DNA of 64,000 nt from Fortiea contorta PCC 7126 (GCF_000332295.1 NZ_KB235930.1:4863895-4927894); one strand, 5' to 3'; counted from the first letter of the stretch, positions 38,208-47,773 are shown. Numbers and translations are program-made. The notes: generated from the sequence alone by a model not told the origin.

Positions 38208-39296
38208 TTACTTTAAAGGATAATAGATATCTTCAGAACCAGGATTGAGGTAAGGATAACGCACATCAATTAAGTGCTGTGCAAAGTGTTGGTCAATTAC
38301 CTTCATCCGTTCATCTAGGGCGTTCTTCCCTTTTTTCCACGCTTCTAATAAAGCGTTAGCAACTATTTGACAACGATTCATCCCGAAACTTTCCTGCGCT
38401 GCAAATTTTTGGTTTGGTTCTTCAGCTAAACCCAGCCCTGGCGCTAAAAATTTAGTAAATAAAGGAATTTCTGGGTGGAAATGGGATGCGTGTTCTGCAT
38501 ACGCACCTTGGAGAATTTGATGGATGGCTGGATAGTCGTGTCGTTCAAAATAAAGTACCCCTGAGTCATAGCGCCCGTAGGCACAAGGGTTGTACAATAC
38601 CTGGAAGCTAAAGGGGATGCCTGCTGCATTCAGTTCCAGGGTGAGACTATCCATGAGAGCGATCGCACCAAAAGCAGTAAAATTAAAATAAATTCGTCCC
38701 GCGCCCAAATCATTGTCTGGGTCATGTTGTAGCTGGTGTCCATAATTGCTCACAGCCAAATAACAGCCGTTTTGCAATCGATTTTTGGGCATCCAAATAG
38801 AAATCAACTCACCGACTGTAGCAGATTTAGAGCCTGGTTTTAGATGACAATCTGGCTCAACATACAGCGTTAGCCCGCCTTTTGTGACAGCCATACTCCC
38901 GTCCGGTTCCCGTCGCAATACTTCCCAACGAGGGTCAAAATAACCTGTACCATGATTGCAGTTGTGAAGACGCTCATAAAATTCTCCATCAACCCCCAAG
39001 GTAGAATTTTTTTCTAAATTTTGGTGTGGCGTATAATGTGTGGTATCCGCATTTACTGCCAAAATATTTTGTAGGCAACCGTTGTAATAAATACCGTAGA
39101 GGAAATTTCGCAGTAGTAAAGTCAGATATTTATGCTGTAAATCTGGAGAATTTTGTTGAAATCTGTCTGCTATTTTAGTTGGCAGTGCAAAGGGTTGATA
39201 ATTAGGATGATAAATCCGAAAATTTGGCTCAATCTGGATATTGCCGGCAATATCAAACAGAGAATTTAGTGATTGATTGATTGTAGAATTTAGCAT
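38208..39296 (-). CDS. HopA1-family protein (possible phospho-Ser/Thr lyase)
   Basis: 362-residue soluble protein of the family named after the Pseudomonas effector HopA1. Family-like stretches are LLLRNFLYGIYYNGCL, HGTGYFDPRWEVLRREPDGSMAVTKGGLTLYV, SVGELISIWMPKN-like (TVGELISIWMPKNRLQNG) and GAGRIYFNFTAFG. In class V lanthipeptide and thioamitide clusters a HopA1-like protein eliminates phosphate from Ser/Thr that an APH-fold kinase phosphorylated. Here it follows such a kinase after 163 bases on the same strand and ends at a strong terminator. No secretion system is nearby, so an effector role is unlikely. Substrate unknown. Confidence 0.8.
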   Translation of the reverse strand: MLNSTINQSLNSLFDIAGNIQIEPNFRIYHPNYQPFALPTKIADRFQQNSPDLQHKYLTLLLRNFLYGIYYNGCLQNILAVNADTTHYTPHQNLEKNSTLGVDGEFYERLHNCNHGTGYFDPRWEVLRREPDGSMAVTKGGLTLYVEPDCHLKPGSKSATVGELISIWMPKNRLQNGCYLAVSNYGHQLQHDPDNDLGAGRIYFNFTAFGAIALMDSLTLELNAAGIPFSFQVLYNPCAYGRYDSGVLYFERHDYPAIHQILQGAYAEHASHFHPEIPLFTKFLAPGLGLAEEPNQKFAAQESFGMNRCQIVANALLEAWKKGKNALDERMKVIDQHFAQHLIDVRYPYLNPGSEDIYYPLK

Positions 39297-39459
39297 TAAT
39301 CAACTAATAATTTTTTATATGGAAAATTCAGAGGGCTAGAAACTGGGAATGAGAGTAGAAAGACATTTACACTTCGATCACAAAGTATAAAAATTCTTCT
39401 CCTCTGCACTCAGTATCCCAATTCCTGATCCCGTATAAAACTTCTTCAGTTGCTCGTCA

Positions 39460-40695
39460 TTAACAACCGCGCAAACGGGTTTTTTCGTAATAAAGGCGGA
39501 CTAACTGTTGCTCTCTCGCAGGCTGGGGAACTTGATGAACTTTAGCCACAGGTTGCAAGATTTCTGACTCACTCATACCAAAAACCGTCAGTACACCTTG
39601 CTCTGGCATAGTTAGGAGATTTTTAGCGACTTGCAGCCTATACATGTCACCATAATCGAAATATTTGCGGCTCTTAATCTTGTTTTGAATTTGATTCAGT
39701 AATCCCAGTCCCGCAAATTGGATAACTCGTAAAATCAAGTCGCGCCGATACTCTAGAATCATGGGGAAAGCATTAAGATAAGCCCGAATCAAAGCCAGGA
39801 TTGTAGGTTGCAGAACCTCTAGCGGTGTGAGCGCCAGTTGCAGAGATTCTGCTAACTCAATTGTCGGGTCTACTACGAGGCTAGAAAGCCAAATCTCTAA
39901 ATAGCTGGCGATGAGAGTGCCCAAATCAAAGGCTGGATCTCCCCAACCACAAGCTTCCCAATCAATTAACTTGATCAAGCAATTGTCTAAGTGCTCCCAC
40001 CGAGAATGAACTAAAATGTTGTCCAATTTCAGATCATTGTGGGTCAAGCAGCAAGGATTCCATTCATAAGCCAAGTCTGCAATTGCTGACTCTAAACTTT
40101 CATAGCGCTGATAGAGAGCATAGAATTCCAGCGCCTCGGTCGGTACCATACCAAAAATATCAGGGCTAATTGACTCTAACCCTTGAGCTGGATTGTAAAA
40201 CTGATAGCGAAACTGTCCTTGGGGAGCAGTCGCCATAAAATCACGGTACTCTTTGCGCTTGAAGGTGGCGCGGTGCAGTCCCGCGAGAGTTGTGCCGATA
40301 ACTGTTGCTATCTCGGTGGGATAAATATCTTGATGGCGGTAAAAGCGCTCTAGCTGCTGGTATTCACTTAAGTAGTTACGGACAAGGATAGAATTTTCCT
40401 CGTCAAAATGTACCACTAATGAAGCGATCGCACAAATGTTGCCAATAACCGGAAACTGCTGCAACAATTGATGAAACAGCCACTCATTGAAAAACTCATG
40501 TGGCGCTCCCGCACAATTAGTGCTACGCTCTTGTTTAACTAAAAATTGTCGATGATCTGCCAGAGTCACCAATAAATTTAGGTTCTTACTATTGTCTGGT
40601 AACTCAGAGTCGTCTGATGCTCCATCTTCTGAGCTACACAGACCTGCATCCTGCAGATACTGGATAACATTATGAGAAGACAGTGTTAATAGCAT
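39460..40695 (-). CDS. APH-fold phosphotransferase paired with HopA1 protein
   Basis: 411-residue kinase-like protein of the aminoglycoside/choline phosphotransferase superfamily. The Brenner motif LTHNDLKLDNILVH (about residues 214-227) gives the catalytic Asp and metal Asn, and LIDWEACGWGDPAFDLGTLIASY supplies the second metal Asp. The N-lobe has FLVKQERS with the ATP Lys. It is followed by the HopA1 gene as its only operon partner. Same pair acts as dehydratase on peptides in actinobacteria; alternatively it phosphorylates a small molecule. An 823-base gap precedes it. Confidence 0.82.
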   Translation of the reverse strand: MLLTLSSHNVIQYLQDAGLCSSEDGASDDSELPDNSKNLNLLVTLADHRQFLVKQERSTNCAGAPHEFFNEWLFHQLLQQFPVIGNICAIASLVVHFDEENSILVRNYLSEYQQLERFYRHQDIYPTEIATVIGTTLAGLHRATFKRKEYRDFMATAPQGQFRYQFYNPAQGLESISPDIFGMVPTEALEFYALYQRYESLESAIADLAYEWNPCCLTHNDLKLDNILVHSRWEHLDNCLIKLIDWEACGWGDPAFDLGTLIASYLEIWLSSLVVDPTIELAESLQLALTPLEVLQPTILALIRAYLNAFPMILEYRRDLILRVIQFAGLGLLNQIQNKIKSRKYFDYGDMYRLQVAKNLLTMPEQGVLTVFGMSESEILQPVAKVHQVPQPAREQQLVRLYYEKTRLRGC

Positions 40696-41467
40696 GTATT
40701 ATTTCCTAGTTCGTAAAATTACTGAAACAATCCCCTAGATCAGGAAGGGCTGAGATTAAGTGGTTTTCGGTAGAACACAACTAATGTGTAAATCAATAAC
40801 TGATTGGTACAATCTACAAATACCTTATCTGTTTCCGAAATACCTGCCAAAATGGCAATTTGCCCTTCACCGTTCCTTTAAATTTTCTTTGATTACACTG
40901 TCAAAACTTTAAATTAATTCAGCAGACTTACTTAGGTAGAGATTGTTTTGTTTGATGGAATCTTTCTCTCTCCCTTGCTTTTGGGGTTGATGGAGCTTTG
41001 ACAAAAATAGTATTCATCGGCACATTTTTACTTCATAATTACAGGCAGCGATTTCGCTAAATTTTTCGACAAATTCTCAATTTCAACAATTATTTCTCAC
41101 GCGATCAACAGGGACTAAAAAACTGATGGATAGTAGATGTTATTTGCTAGCAAAGATGAGACTCATTGCTGGCTAACGGTTAACTATCCATCAAATGTGA
41201 GAAAATTATGTATTATTGATAACATAGTTTTCGCAAATTTAATACAGTGCCGAATCTGAGTTCAGCATTGATTAGCTAAACAAAAATTCCATCCTATTAT
41301 TTTCATTAATCAGCACAAAGCTGACTAAACCGGAGATTTTAGCCTGGACAAGATGAATTTTTTTTACTCAAATTTTAATATACGCGTCTACAAACACTAG
41401 ATACAAAAGACACAACTGCTTTAGACGTGAAGTAGCTAATCATACAATATCCTGCCCAGGAAAATAA
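40696..41467. other. Long gap upstream of the APH-HopA1 operon
   Basis: AT-rich leader region without an annotated gene. It holds an 11-base inverted repeat (41124-41193) and a possible short frame at 41375-41443 on the minus strand. That frame encodes 22 residues with five Ser, one Thr and one Cys (core SKAVVSFVSSVC), and has AGGA six bases before its ATG. It lies about 680 bases upstream of the kinase start. Too short to call as a gene. Confidence 0.45.
41124..41193. other. Inverted repeat with nested palindrome upstream of APH kinase
   Basis: TGATGGATAGT (41124-41134) and ACTATCCATCA (41183-41193) are perfect complements. Inside lies the 12-base palindrome TTTGCTAGCAAA (41143-41154). It could be an RNA structure or a protein-binding site of the operon; nothing known was recognised. 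Confidence 0.4.
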
Positions 41468-41510
41468 GGAACAGGGAATAAATCATGCCGCAGCAAATGT
41501 TCCCCGTTCC
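41468..41510 (-). terminator. Hairpin after thrC
   Basis: GGAACAGGGAA (41468-41478) and TTCCCCGTTCC (41500-41510) pair at ten of eleven positions, nine bases after the thrC stop in the minus direction, followed by TTATTTTCC. It is made of the GGGAACA-type repeat unit and probably ends the thrC transcript. Confidence 0.4.
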
Positions 41511-41518
41511 CTCTTGCG

Positions 41519-42613
41519 TTAAGCCAATCCCATCGCCGCAGCCACTGCGCCTAATTCGGCGGTGATACCTTGTTTAAATTGGCTGTTGCTGTGTTTGATG
41601 GCTGTATCTGGGTCTTTCAAACCATTACCTGTGAGGACGCAAACTACAGTCGCGCCTGGGGGAATTTGGTCTTTTACCTGCAGCAGACCTGCTACGGAAG
41701 CGGCGCTGGCGGGTTCGCAGAAAATCCCTTCGGATGAGGCTAACAGTCGATAGGCGTCGAGAATTTCAGCATCGGTGACGGCGTGGAATTGACCTTGGCT
41801 GGCTGATTGAGCAGCGATCGCTTTTTCCCAGCTAGCGGGATTCCCGATGCGAATGGCTGTGGCTAAGGTTTCGGGATGGGCGATTGGTTGTCCGTGGACT
41901 AGGGGTGCAGCACCTGCTGCTTGGAAACCCATCATCCTCGGTAAGCGATCGCACTTTCCTTCTTGATGGTATTGACAAAATCCCATCCAATATGCTGTGA
42001 TATTTCCCGCATTACCCACCGGGATACATAACCAATCAGGGGCGTTCCCCAAAACATCGACCACTTCAAACGCCGCTGTTTTTTGCCCTTCTAGGCGATA
42101 GGGATTGACTGAATTCACCAAAGTTACCGGGTAGCTTTGGGCCATGTCGCAGACAATTTCTAAGGCGCGGTCAAAATTACCTTGAATCGCCAGCACCTCA
42201 GCCCCGTATAGTAAAGCTTGTGCTAATTTACCCAAGGCCACATAGCCGTCGGGAATTAAGACAAAGGCTTTCATTCCCGCTCGTCTAGCATAGGCTGCGG
42301 CTGCGGCTGAAGTATTGCCTGTACTCGCACAGATCACCGCCTGCGCCCCGGCCTCCTTGGCTTTAGAAATTGCCATTGTCATTCCCCGGTCTTTGAAGCT
42401 ACCGGTAGGGTTAAGGCCGTCATACTTGACAAACACACGTACTTGTTTGCCGATTTGTTCAGCGATCGCTGGTGCAGGAATCAGCGGCGTATTCCCTTCC
42501 AACAGAGTAACAACCGGCGTTGTGTCGCCCACAGGTAAGTATTGACGGTAGGCTTCTATCAGCCCTGGCCAGGGTTGGCGATGGGATTTAGCAATAGACA
42601 GGCTCAAAGTCAC
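41519..42613 (-). CDS. thrC: Threonine synthase
   Basis: About 364-residue PLP enzyme converting O-phosphohomoserine to threonine. The PLP Lys is in [18 protein letters not shown]; the phosphate-binding loop is [19 protein letters not shown] and [12 protein letters not shown] lies near the end. No ATG fits; starts available are TTG 42625 or GTG 42613, the latter giving [17 protein letters not shown] like close relatives. Length is that of the short cyanobacterial type. No other threonine genes adjoin. Confidence 0.94.
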   Translation of the reverse strand: MTLSLSIAKSHRQPWPGLIEAYRQYLPVGDTTPVVTLLEGNTPLIPAPAIAEQIGKQVRVFVKYDGLNPTGSFKDRGMTMAISKAKEAGAQAVICASTGNTSAAAAAYARRAGMKAFVLIPDGYVALGKLAQALLYGAEVLAIQGNFDRALEIVCDMAQSYPVTLVNSVNPYRLEGQKTAAFEVVDVLGNAPDWLCIPVGNAGNITAYWMGFCQYHQEGKCDRLPRMMGFQAAGAAPLVHGQPIAHPETLATAIRIGNPASWEKAIAAQSASQGQFHAVTDAEILDAYRLLASSEGIFCEPASAASVAGLLQVKDQIPPGATVVCVLTGNGLKDPDTAIKHSNSQFKQGITAELGAVAAAMGLA

Positions 42614-42625
42614 AGGATTTATCAA

Positions 42626-42985
42626 ATTTTTGAATTCAACACTGAAAAATACCAGTAATGCGCGGCGTCATTAAACCACTCATTCAAAATCTCCGGACAC
42701 CTTATGCTGTATACCTACTTGAATTTTGAATTTCGCCTTGCGGTACTAGTGTTACATCATCTTCTACTACTTGATGGCCATAACACAAGCAGAAAATAAT
42801 TTTTGGTTAAGGAACTGACAAAATTTACTCTTGGGAACACCACGGTGGTTATCGCGGTCACTTATGACTGAACAGAGAAACTATTAGAGTAAATGATTGA
42901 AAGTATACAATCTTTTAATAAAGCTTAAAACTACATTATTATAATATCTCTAGTGGTGTGAACTAATTCGTGGATTTAGCGAACG
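42626..42985. other. Gap between thrC and small plus-strand gene
   Basis: 360 AT-rich bases that should hold the promoters of thrC (left) and the 66-residue gene (right). No repeat or RNA seen apart from the short palindrome ACCACGGTGGT at 42839-42849. Confidence 0.5.
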
Positions 42986-43186
42986 ATGTCTAATTATTCA
43001 ACCAGTGCCTCTAACCGTAATTCTCAAGCTGTTTTGGATAGTGCCTTACCCAAGTCTTACTATCAAGATGACCAACAAACTAAATTTATGCATCTGCAAG
43101 CAGAGATAGATTCTCTCTTACAGCAGTTACAAAGTCTCAAGCAGCCAAAACCTGTATCTGCAGATGTAGACGCAGAAAACAATTAA
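42986..43186 (+). CDS. Small hypothetical protein (66 aa), coiled-coil
   Basis: 66 residues. A Ser/Asn-rich start (MSNYSTSASNRNSQAVLDSA) is followed by a heptad-like helix (MHLQAEIDSLLQQLQSLKQ) and an acidic end. Regular codon use and its own ATG suggest a real gene; I do not recognise the family. It faces the convergent 788-residue gene, 37 bases away. Confidence 0.6.
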   Translation: MSNYSTSASNRNSQAVLDSALPKSYYQDDQQTKFMHLQAEIDSLLQQLQSLKQPKPVSADVDAENN

Positions 43187-43223
43187 GTTTTGACCTGACT
43201 TCAGAGTCGCTGATTTCAGATGA

Positions 43224-45590
43224 CTATTCAAAGCGTTGATTTCGTTCTGACCAACGCTGCAAACTGTAATTATTTGCAGTTTCTACTAGCAAAGTTAGTG
43301 ATTGATCATTCGCCAGTTTAGCGATCGCTGTTAATGCTTGCTGAGAATTTGGCTGAAAATCTGTGTAAAGAATATTACCATTTTCAGACAAAATCAGAGT
43401 CCGGGGACGCGACAAACTCAGAGTTGTTTGGGTCAAAGATGCGATCGCTTCTGCCGAAATAGTTAAGACTATTTCTGGCTGCGAATTGTTGGTTAAATCA
43501 ATTACCTGTACAGGCCAGTCACTCATTTGTTGTTGCATTTGTTGCCAGTCAGGTACAGCACTGGCGGGAATTTCACCAGATTGTTGTAGAGATTGCCAGA
43601 CTTTAGGCAATATGACCTTGACTAATTGGGGATTTTGTTGAGCTAATTCCTTGAGAGCGATCGCCGAAGGTTGTACCCATTCCAGCGCCGCATTTGTTAA
43701 ACCTAGAGGTCGGGATGGGAAAGTGTCGTTTTTATACCCTGGTATCGCTGCACCGGATGCCAATAGTCGCAACACCCCAGCTTGGAATTGTACTGCTTTA
43801 ATAGTCCCGGTGGTTGTTTGTTGCTCGCCATGAGGAAGCCAAGTGACTATTTGCATAACGGGGTCAGCATTGATACCCAAGACTTCCCAGAAAAATTTGC
43901 CAGATGTATTTTTCGGTGGGTGCAAATTTGTAAAAGGATAATTTAGCCAGCGATCGCCGTCATTAAATGCGCTCACTTCTATTTGATACCAAATTTCATC
44001 TTCTGCTAGTTTCAACTCAGCTTCGGGGTGAGATTTGAACCATTTTGGATGGTCACACGGTGGCTGTATTAGCTTCTGGTCTTCCTTGTCGCATTCTTGT
44101 TTTAAAGATATAGCTTGCACCGTGCCAATAATCCGGCTAGGGTGACTAGAAGAGATTTGCGATTTTGCTACTTGATTATCAAGCCTAGCTAACAGTCCTT
44201 GAATATAGCTAAGGGTGTCTGGGGTGAGGTTGGGTTGGGACTGTAACCAAGCATTAGCCTCACCTTCAGGCTTTTGAACTGCTAAAATCAAAGTCGCCCA
44301 AGCCTGTACTTCTACTCTATTGGGGTTGACTCGTAACGCTGCTTGTGTGCGTTTCCACAAACGCCCCTGGTCAGCTTTAAGTATGGAAGTAATTTCGGAG
44401 ACATTCTGCGGCGATGCTTCCCAAACTTGTAAAGCTTTTTGCCAACGTCCATCAATTAAATCGGCTAGGACTTGTTGACCAGGACTAGCCCAAATTTTAT
44501 CAGCTTGGATTTTGGTCAGTTGTGAATGGAAACGAATTAAATCCAGTTGCGCTTGCGCTGTTGAAGAAAAAACTTGTTGGCGTTGTTTTTGGAGAGATTT
44601 TAGCCACTCAAAAGCTGGTGTCCACAGTCCATTTTCAGCCAAAAATAAAGCATTTTCGTAAACTGAATCTTTGATGGCTGGAGATTTAAGAGAAATTTCC
44701 TCTAGTTGGATGGGGTTGAGGTAAGATTTGACGGCTTTAGCTTGGTAAATTTGCAGTTGTGGTTCAAAACCAACCGTTTGATCAATCACCAACTCTTTGA
44801 TACTGTTACCAGTAATTTGTTGCCATTTAGGTAATTGTCCGCTGAGACTTTTCCAAAACAACAATGGCTGTAGCTGTCGGCGTTCTCGATTGTAGTAGAC
44901 AATATTACCGTAGGCGATCGCACCTGTATCTTGTGGAAGCTGATGCGACAAATAAAACCAAACTCCTGATGCTGGCGTTTTCCCTTCAAAGCGTTGGACT
45001 GTAGTCAGGGGGAGAGCGGTACTAGTCTGTGAATCTTCATCATCAGCCAAAACAAAAGACTCATCCGGCCCAGTTACAGGTAATTGAGTTACTAGATGAT
45101 AAAATTTTTCCGTTGGGGATGGAGATACCAAATCTGTAGCGCGTTGGTAAAGCCTCAATTCCACAAGCATTCGACAATCAGATTCACAAGGGGAACGTTC
45201 CTGGAAAACAGGTAATAAAAATGAGTTATCCCCATTGTTTTCTAGAGGTAGAATTTCCCCAGGAATTTGTTTTTGTTGACTGAGACTGAGTTGTATTTGT
45301 GGGAGAGTTTGCGGCTTTTGGGAATTATCTATGGGAATTTGCGCCCATTCTGGTAACATTTTATTCACCCAGCCGATTTGCTCTGGATGAAAAATGAATA
45401 AAATACTCAGCCAAGCAATAAACACTATAGAACCAGCGCTACCCAACAAAATAGCGATCGCCACTGTGGAAAATAGCCAATTTCCCCGGTGATTCTGTGG
45501 CTGGGGTGTTTGAGAAACTGGGGCGATCGCCCCAGCAGATTGATGCAGTTTCGAGTTTTTCGGTGTCCCCTTTCGCAACCATTTTCCCAT
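43224..45590 (-). CDS. Large single-pass membrane protein of unknown function
   Basis: 788 residues. A basic, Gln/Pro-rich N-terminus, one long hydrophobic segment (about 38-68, FSTVAIAILLGSAGSIVFIAWLSIL) and a large extracytoplasmic part. The CESDCRMLVEL stretch has two Cys close together that could form a disulfide. The middle looks helical and TPR-like (for example NALFLAENGLWTPAFEWLKSL, LADLIDGRWQKALQVWEAS). No enzyme motif is apparent. Probably a conserved cyanobacterial protein; a coiled-coil protein gene lies 66 bases upstream on the same strand and could be cotranscribed. Confidence 0.72.
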   Translation of the reverse strand: MGKWLRKGTPKNSKLHQSAGAIAPVSQTPQPQNHRGNWLFSTVAIAILLGSAGSIVFIAWLSILFIFHPEQIGWVNKMLPEWAQIPIDNSQKPQTLPQIQLSLSQQKQIPGEILPLENNGDNSFLLPVFQERSPCESDCRMLVELRLYQRATDLVSPSPTEKFYHLVTQLPVTGPDESFVLADDEDSQTSTALPLTTVQRFEGKTPASGVWFYLSHQLPQDTGAIAYGNIVYYNRERRQLQPLLFWKSLSGQLPKWQQITGNSIKELVIDQTVGFEPQLQIYQAKAVKSYLNPIQLEEISLKSPAIKDSVYENALFLAENGLWTPAFEWLKSLQKQRQQVFSSTAQAQLDLIRFHSQLTKIQADKIWASPGQQVLADLIDGRWQKALQVWEASPQNVSEITSILKADQGRLWKRTQAALRVNPNRVEVQAWATLILAVQKPEGEANAWLQSQPNLTPDTLSYIQGLLARLDNQVAKSQISSSHPSRIIGTVQAISLKQECDKEDQKLIQPPCDHPKWFKSHPEAELKLAEDEIWYQIEVSAFNDGDRWLNYPFTNLHPPKNTSGKFFWEVLGINADPVMQIVTWLPHGEQQTTTGTIKAVQFQAGVLRLLASGAAIPGYKNDTFPSRPLGLTNAALEWVQPSAIALKELAQQNPQLVKVILPKVWQSLQQSGEIPASAVPDWQQMQQQMSDWPVQVIDLTNNSQPEIVLTISAEAIASLTQTTLSLSRPRTLILSENGNILYTDFQPNSQQALTAIAKLANDQSLTLLVETANNYSLQRWSERNQRFE

Positions 45591-45656
45591 TTTAGTTTTT
45601 AGTCAATATCGTGGAGCGTAGTATCTTTTATACTCGCCCTTGGGGATATTGCCCAT

Positions 45657-46121
45657 TCAAGATTTTTCCTTCACCGCTGTATCCCGCTCCCGCGTCCAGG
45701 TATCTATAGCATCACCCAAGGCAGTTGTCAAGCTTTTGCGAGTTTGGGTGTGGTGATCTTGCTCAGTTTTCAAAGCTTGGAGTAAGCGATCGCGTTCTTT
45801 GGTGACTGCGATTAATTTAGTTTTTAACTCTTCGAGAGAATTGATTTGAATAATTTCCGCTTGGATAGCTGTTGCTGCGGTAGCATCAGCCAGCGTCACC
45901 CCGTCAATTCCCTGGAGAGTTTGAATTGTTTGCTTGAGAGATGCGATCGCCTGTTGAGCGAGTTGAGCATCTGTGCGGCGTTGCTCTGCTTCCGTATTGT
46001 AGAGTTTACGCCATTTTTGTGAGCTTTCCCAAGCCGTAGTGCGATCGCTCTCCAATTCAGCTATCTGCTGTTTAAGTGACTGAATTTCTGCTAACCATTG
46101 TTGTGTTAAGTCTTGATTCAT
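45657..46121 (-). CDS. Coiled-coil protein (154 aa)
   Basis: 154 residues, almost wholly helical and charged: IQSLKQQIAELESDRTTAW near the start, then LKQTIQTLQ and LEELKTKLIAVTKERDRLLQ-like heptads, ending TWTRERDTAVKEKS. No signal peptide or catalytic motif. It lies 66 bases before the 788-residue membrane protein on the same strand and may be its partner; that is inference from position. Confidence 0.65.
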   Translation of the reverse strand: MNQDLTQQWLAEIQSLKQQIAELESDRTTAWESSQKWRKLYNTEAEQRRTDAQLAQQAIASLKQTIQTLQGIDGVTLADATAATAIQAEIIQINSLEELKTKLIAVTKERDRLLQALKTEQDHHTQTRKSLTTALGDAIDTWTRERDTAVKEKS

Positions 46122-46263
46122 AGTGATTTGTTCTTGGTTACTTGTTATTAGTTATTTGTTGTTTGTTATGCTCCATGTTCTCTGTTCCATTCTCATCAAA
46201 ACTTTGTCAGAATAATAAATAACAAATTAATTTTATTTACGTCCATATACTAACCTGAAAGTT

Positions 46264-47172
46264 ATGAGACAGTCTCGTTTTGCCCGCTTTTTTCGCCATC
46301 TCAATTGGCGCACCCTCAAGAAAACAACAACAAGGACGATCGATAGACGACTACTGGGGCTGGCTTCAGAAATTGCTTTTAATGCTATGCTCTCGCTGTT
46401 TCCAGCAATTCTAGCTTTGTTTACAGCTATTGGTTTGTTAGCAGCATCCTTGCAAGATACTTTTAAACAATTAGCGCTGCAAATTAGCCAAATAGTACCA
46501 GAAGAAGCCTTAATATTAATTCGTGATTTTGCTAATAAAGAAATTGCAGAATCAAAGAATAGTGGTTTGTTTTCTCTCAGCTTTGTCTTGGCAATTTGGA
46601 CAGCTTCAGGTGCGATTAATACCGCCATGACTGCTTTTGATCAAATCAATCAAATTCCTCCTGAGCAAACGCGCCCTTTTTGGCAAGCCAAACTTGTTTC
46701 CTTAGGATTAACAATTGGGACTATATTACTCTTATTAATAGCCTCCTTCTGTGTGTTTATTAGTGATTTATTGTTAAACATGGTTGTGGCTGAAAATAAT
46801 TCTTTAAATTTCTTATTAAATATTTGGGAATTGTTACGCTGGCCTTTAACTTTAGTGATTGTCGCTGCAGCTTTTGCTTTAATCTATCGCTACGGCCCCA
46901 GTAAATGGAAAGCCGGGACACCAATCATGTCAGGAGCGATTATCGCAGCGGTTTTCTGGGCAATTTTATCTAACTTGTTTCGGTTATATGTAGCGAATTT
47001 TGGTAACTACAACAAAGTTTATGGTGCCATAGGAGCAGTTATCGTTTTAATGTTGTGGTTGTGGATGAGTGCCTTTATTCTGTTAGTGGGAGAGCAATTG
47101 AACGTAACAGTGGGGGAAGACATGCGATCGCATCGAGACACAAAAATCATCAAAAAATCTGCAGGAAAATAG
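46264..47172 (+). CDS. YihY/BrkB-family membrane protein
   Basis: 302 residues with six predicted membrane segments of the YihY family (once thought to be RNase BN). Markers are RRLLGLASEIAFNAMLSLFPAILALFTAIGLL at the first segment, WTASGAINTAMTAFDQINQI, RYGPSKWKAGTPIMSGAIIAAVFWAI and FGNYNKVYGAIGAVIVLMLWLWMSAFILLVGEQLN. Transport or envelope function is suspected but not shown. DUF4112 and hydrolase genes follow on the same strand. Confidence 0.9.
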   Translation: MRQSRFARFFRHLNWRTLKKTTTRTIDRRLLGLASEIAFNAMLSLFPAILALFTAIGLLAASLQDTFKQLALQISQIVPEEALILIRDFANKEIAESKNSGLFSLSFVLAIWTASGAINTAMTAFDQINQIPPEQTRPFWQAKLVSLGLTIGTILLLLIASFCVFISDLLLNMVVAENNSLNFLLNIWELLRWPLTLVIVAAAFALIYRYGPSKWKAGTPIMSGAIIAAVFWAILSNLFRLYVANFGNYNKVYGAIGAVIVLMLWLWMSAFILLVGEQLNVTVGEDMRSHRDTKIIKKSAGK

Positions 47173-47258
47173 GCAATAAGTAATAAAAAACAATTATTAA
47201 ACATCAGCGATCGCAGTAAGATATGTAACGAATCTACCTCAACTCAGTCATCAAGCCA

Positions 47259-47765
47259 ATGCCTCAATATCCTAATCGGCTTTCCACCATTGAACCTGAT
47301 GTCAAAGCACCAACCTTGAAGCGACTGCGCCAACTAACTTGGTTACTCGACAACGCCGTCACCATTCCGGGAACAAAAATTGGCATTGGCTTAGATCCAA
47401 TTTTAGGACTTATACCTATTGGTGGCGATTTTTTGGGAGTAATGCTTTCCTGTTACATTGTCTTAGAAGCAGCGCGGCTAGGCGCACCCAAAGCCACTCT
47501 AGGGAGAATGGTCTTTAATATCATCGTCGATGGCTTAGTCGGGACTATCCCAGTAATAGGAGACTTTTTTGATTTTGCTTTCACAGCCAACACCAACAAC
47601 TTTAAATTATTAGAAGAATATTTAAAATTTCCCGGACAAAATAAAAGCGCTGACGGCTGGTTTATCTTGGTGTTGTTATTAGGATTATTAGTGCTTGCCA
47701 TTGTCTTAGTAGCAATCCCTGTGATACTAATTAGATTGCTATGGCAAGCCTTAATTGGCGGTTAA
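47259..47765 (+). CDS. DUF4112 family membrane protein
   Basis: 168 residues with a soluble N-terminus and about three hydrophobic segments. The family stretch is LTWLLDNAVTIPGTKIGIGLDPILGLIPIGGDF, with DGLVGTIPVIGDFFDFAF as a second copy of the same loop, and a C-terminal hydrophobic helix (ILVLLLGLLVLAIVLVAIPVILI). Function unknown. It is followed nine bases later by an alpha/beta hydrolase gene. Confidence 0.88.
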   Translation: MPQYPNRLSTIEPDVKAPTLKRLRQLTWLLDNAVTIPGTKIGIGLDPILGLIPIGGDFLGVMLSCYIVLEAARLGAPKATLGRMVFNIIVDGLVGTIPVIGDFFDFAFTANTNNFKLLEEYLKFPGQNKSADGWFILVLLLGLLVLAIVLVAIPVILIRLLWQALIGG

Positions 47766-47773
47766 GTTAGTAA

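Noticed and set aside
38208-39296. Type III secretion effector
   Set aside because: HopA1 similarity is to the fold; no secretion or chaperone genes are near and the partner is a kinase in an operon.
40928-41017. 29-codon minus-strand ORF upstream of the kinase as precursor peptide
   Set aside because: Lys/Arg/Glu-rich, few Ser/Thr, no Cys, and no ribosome site before the ATG.
42986-43186. 66-residue gene as RiPP precursor for the kinase/HopA1 pair
   Set aside because: Coiled-coil-like, opposite strand, separated by thrC; no leader/core pattern.
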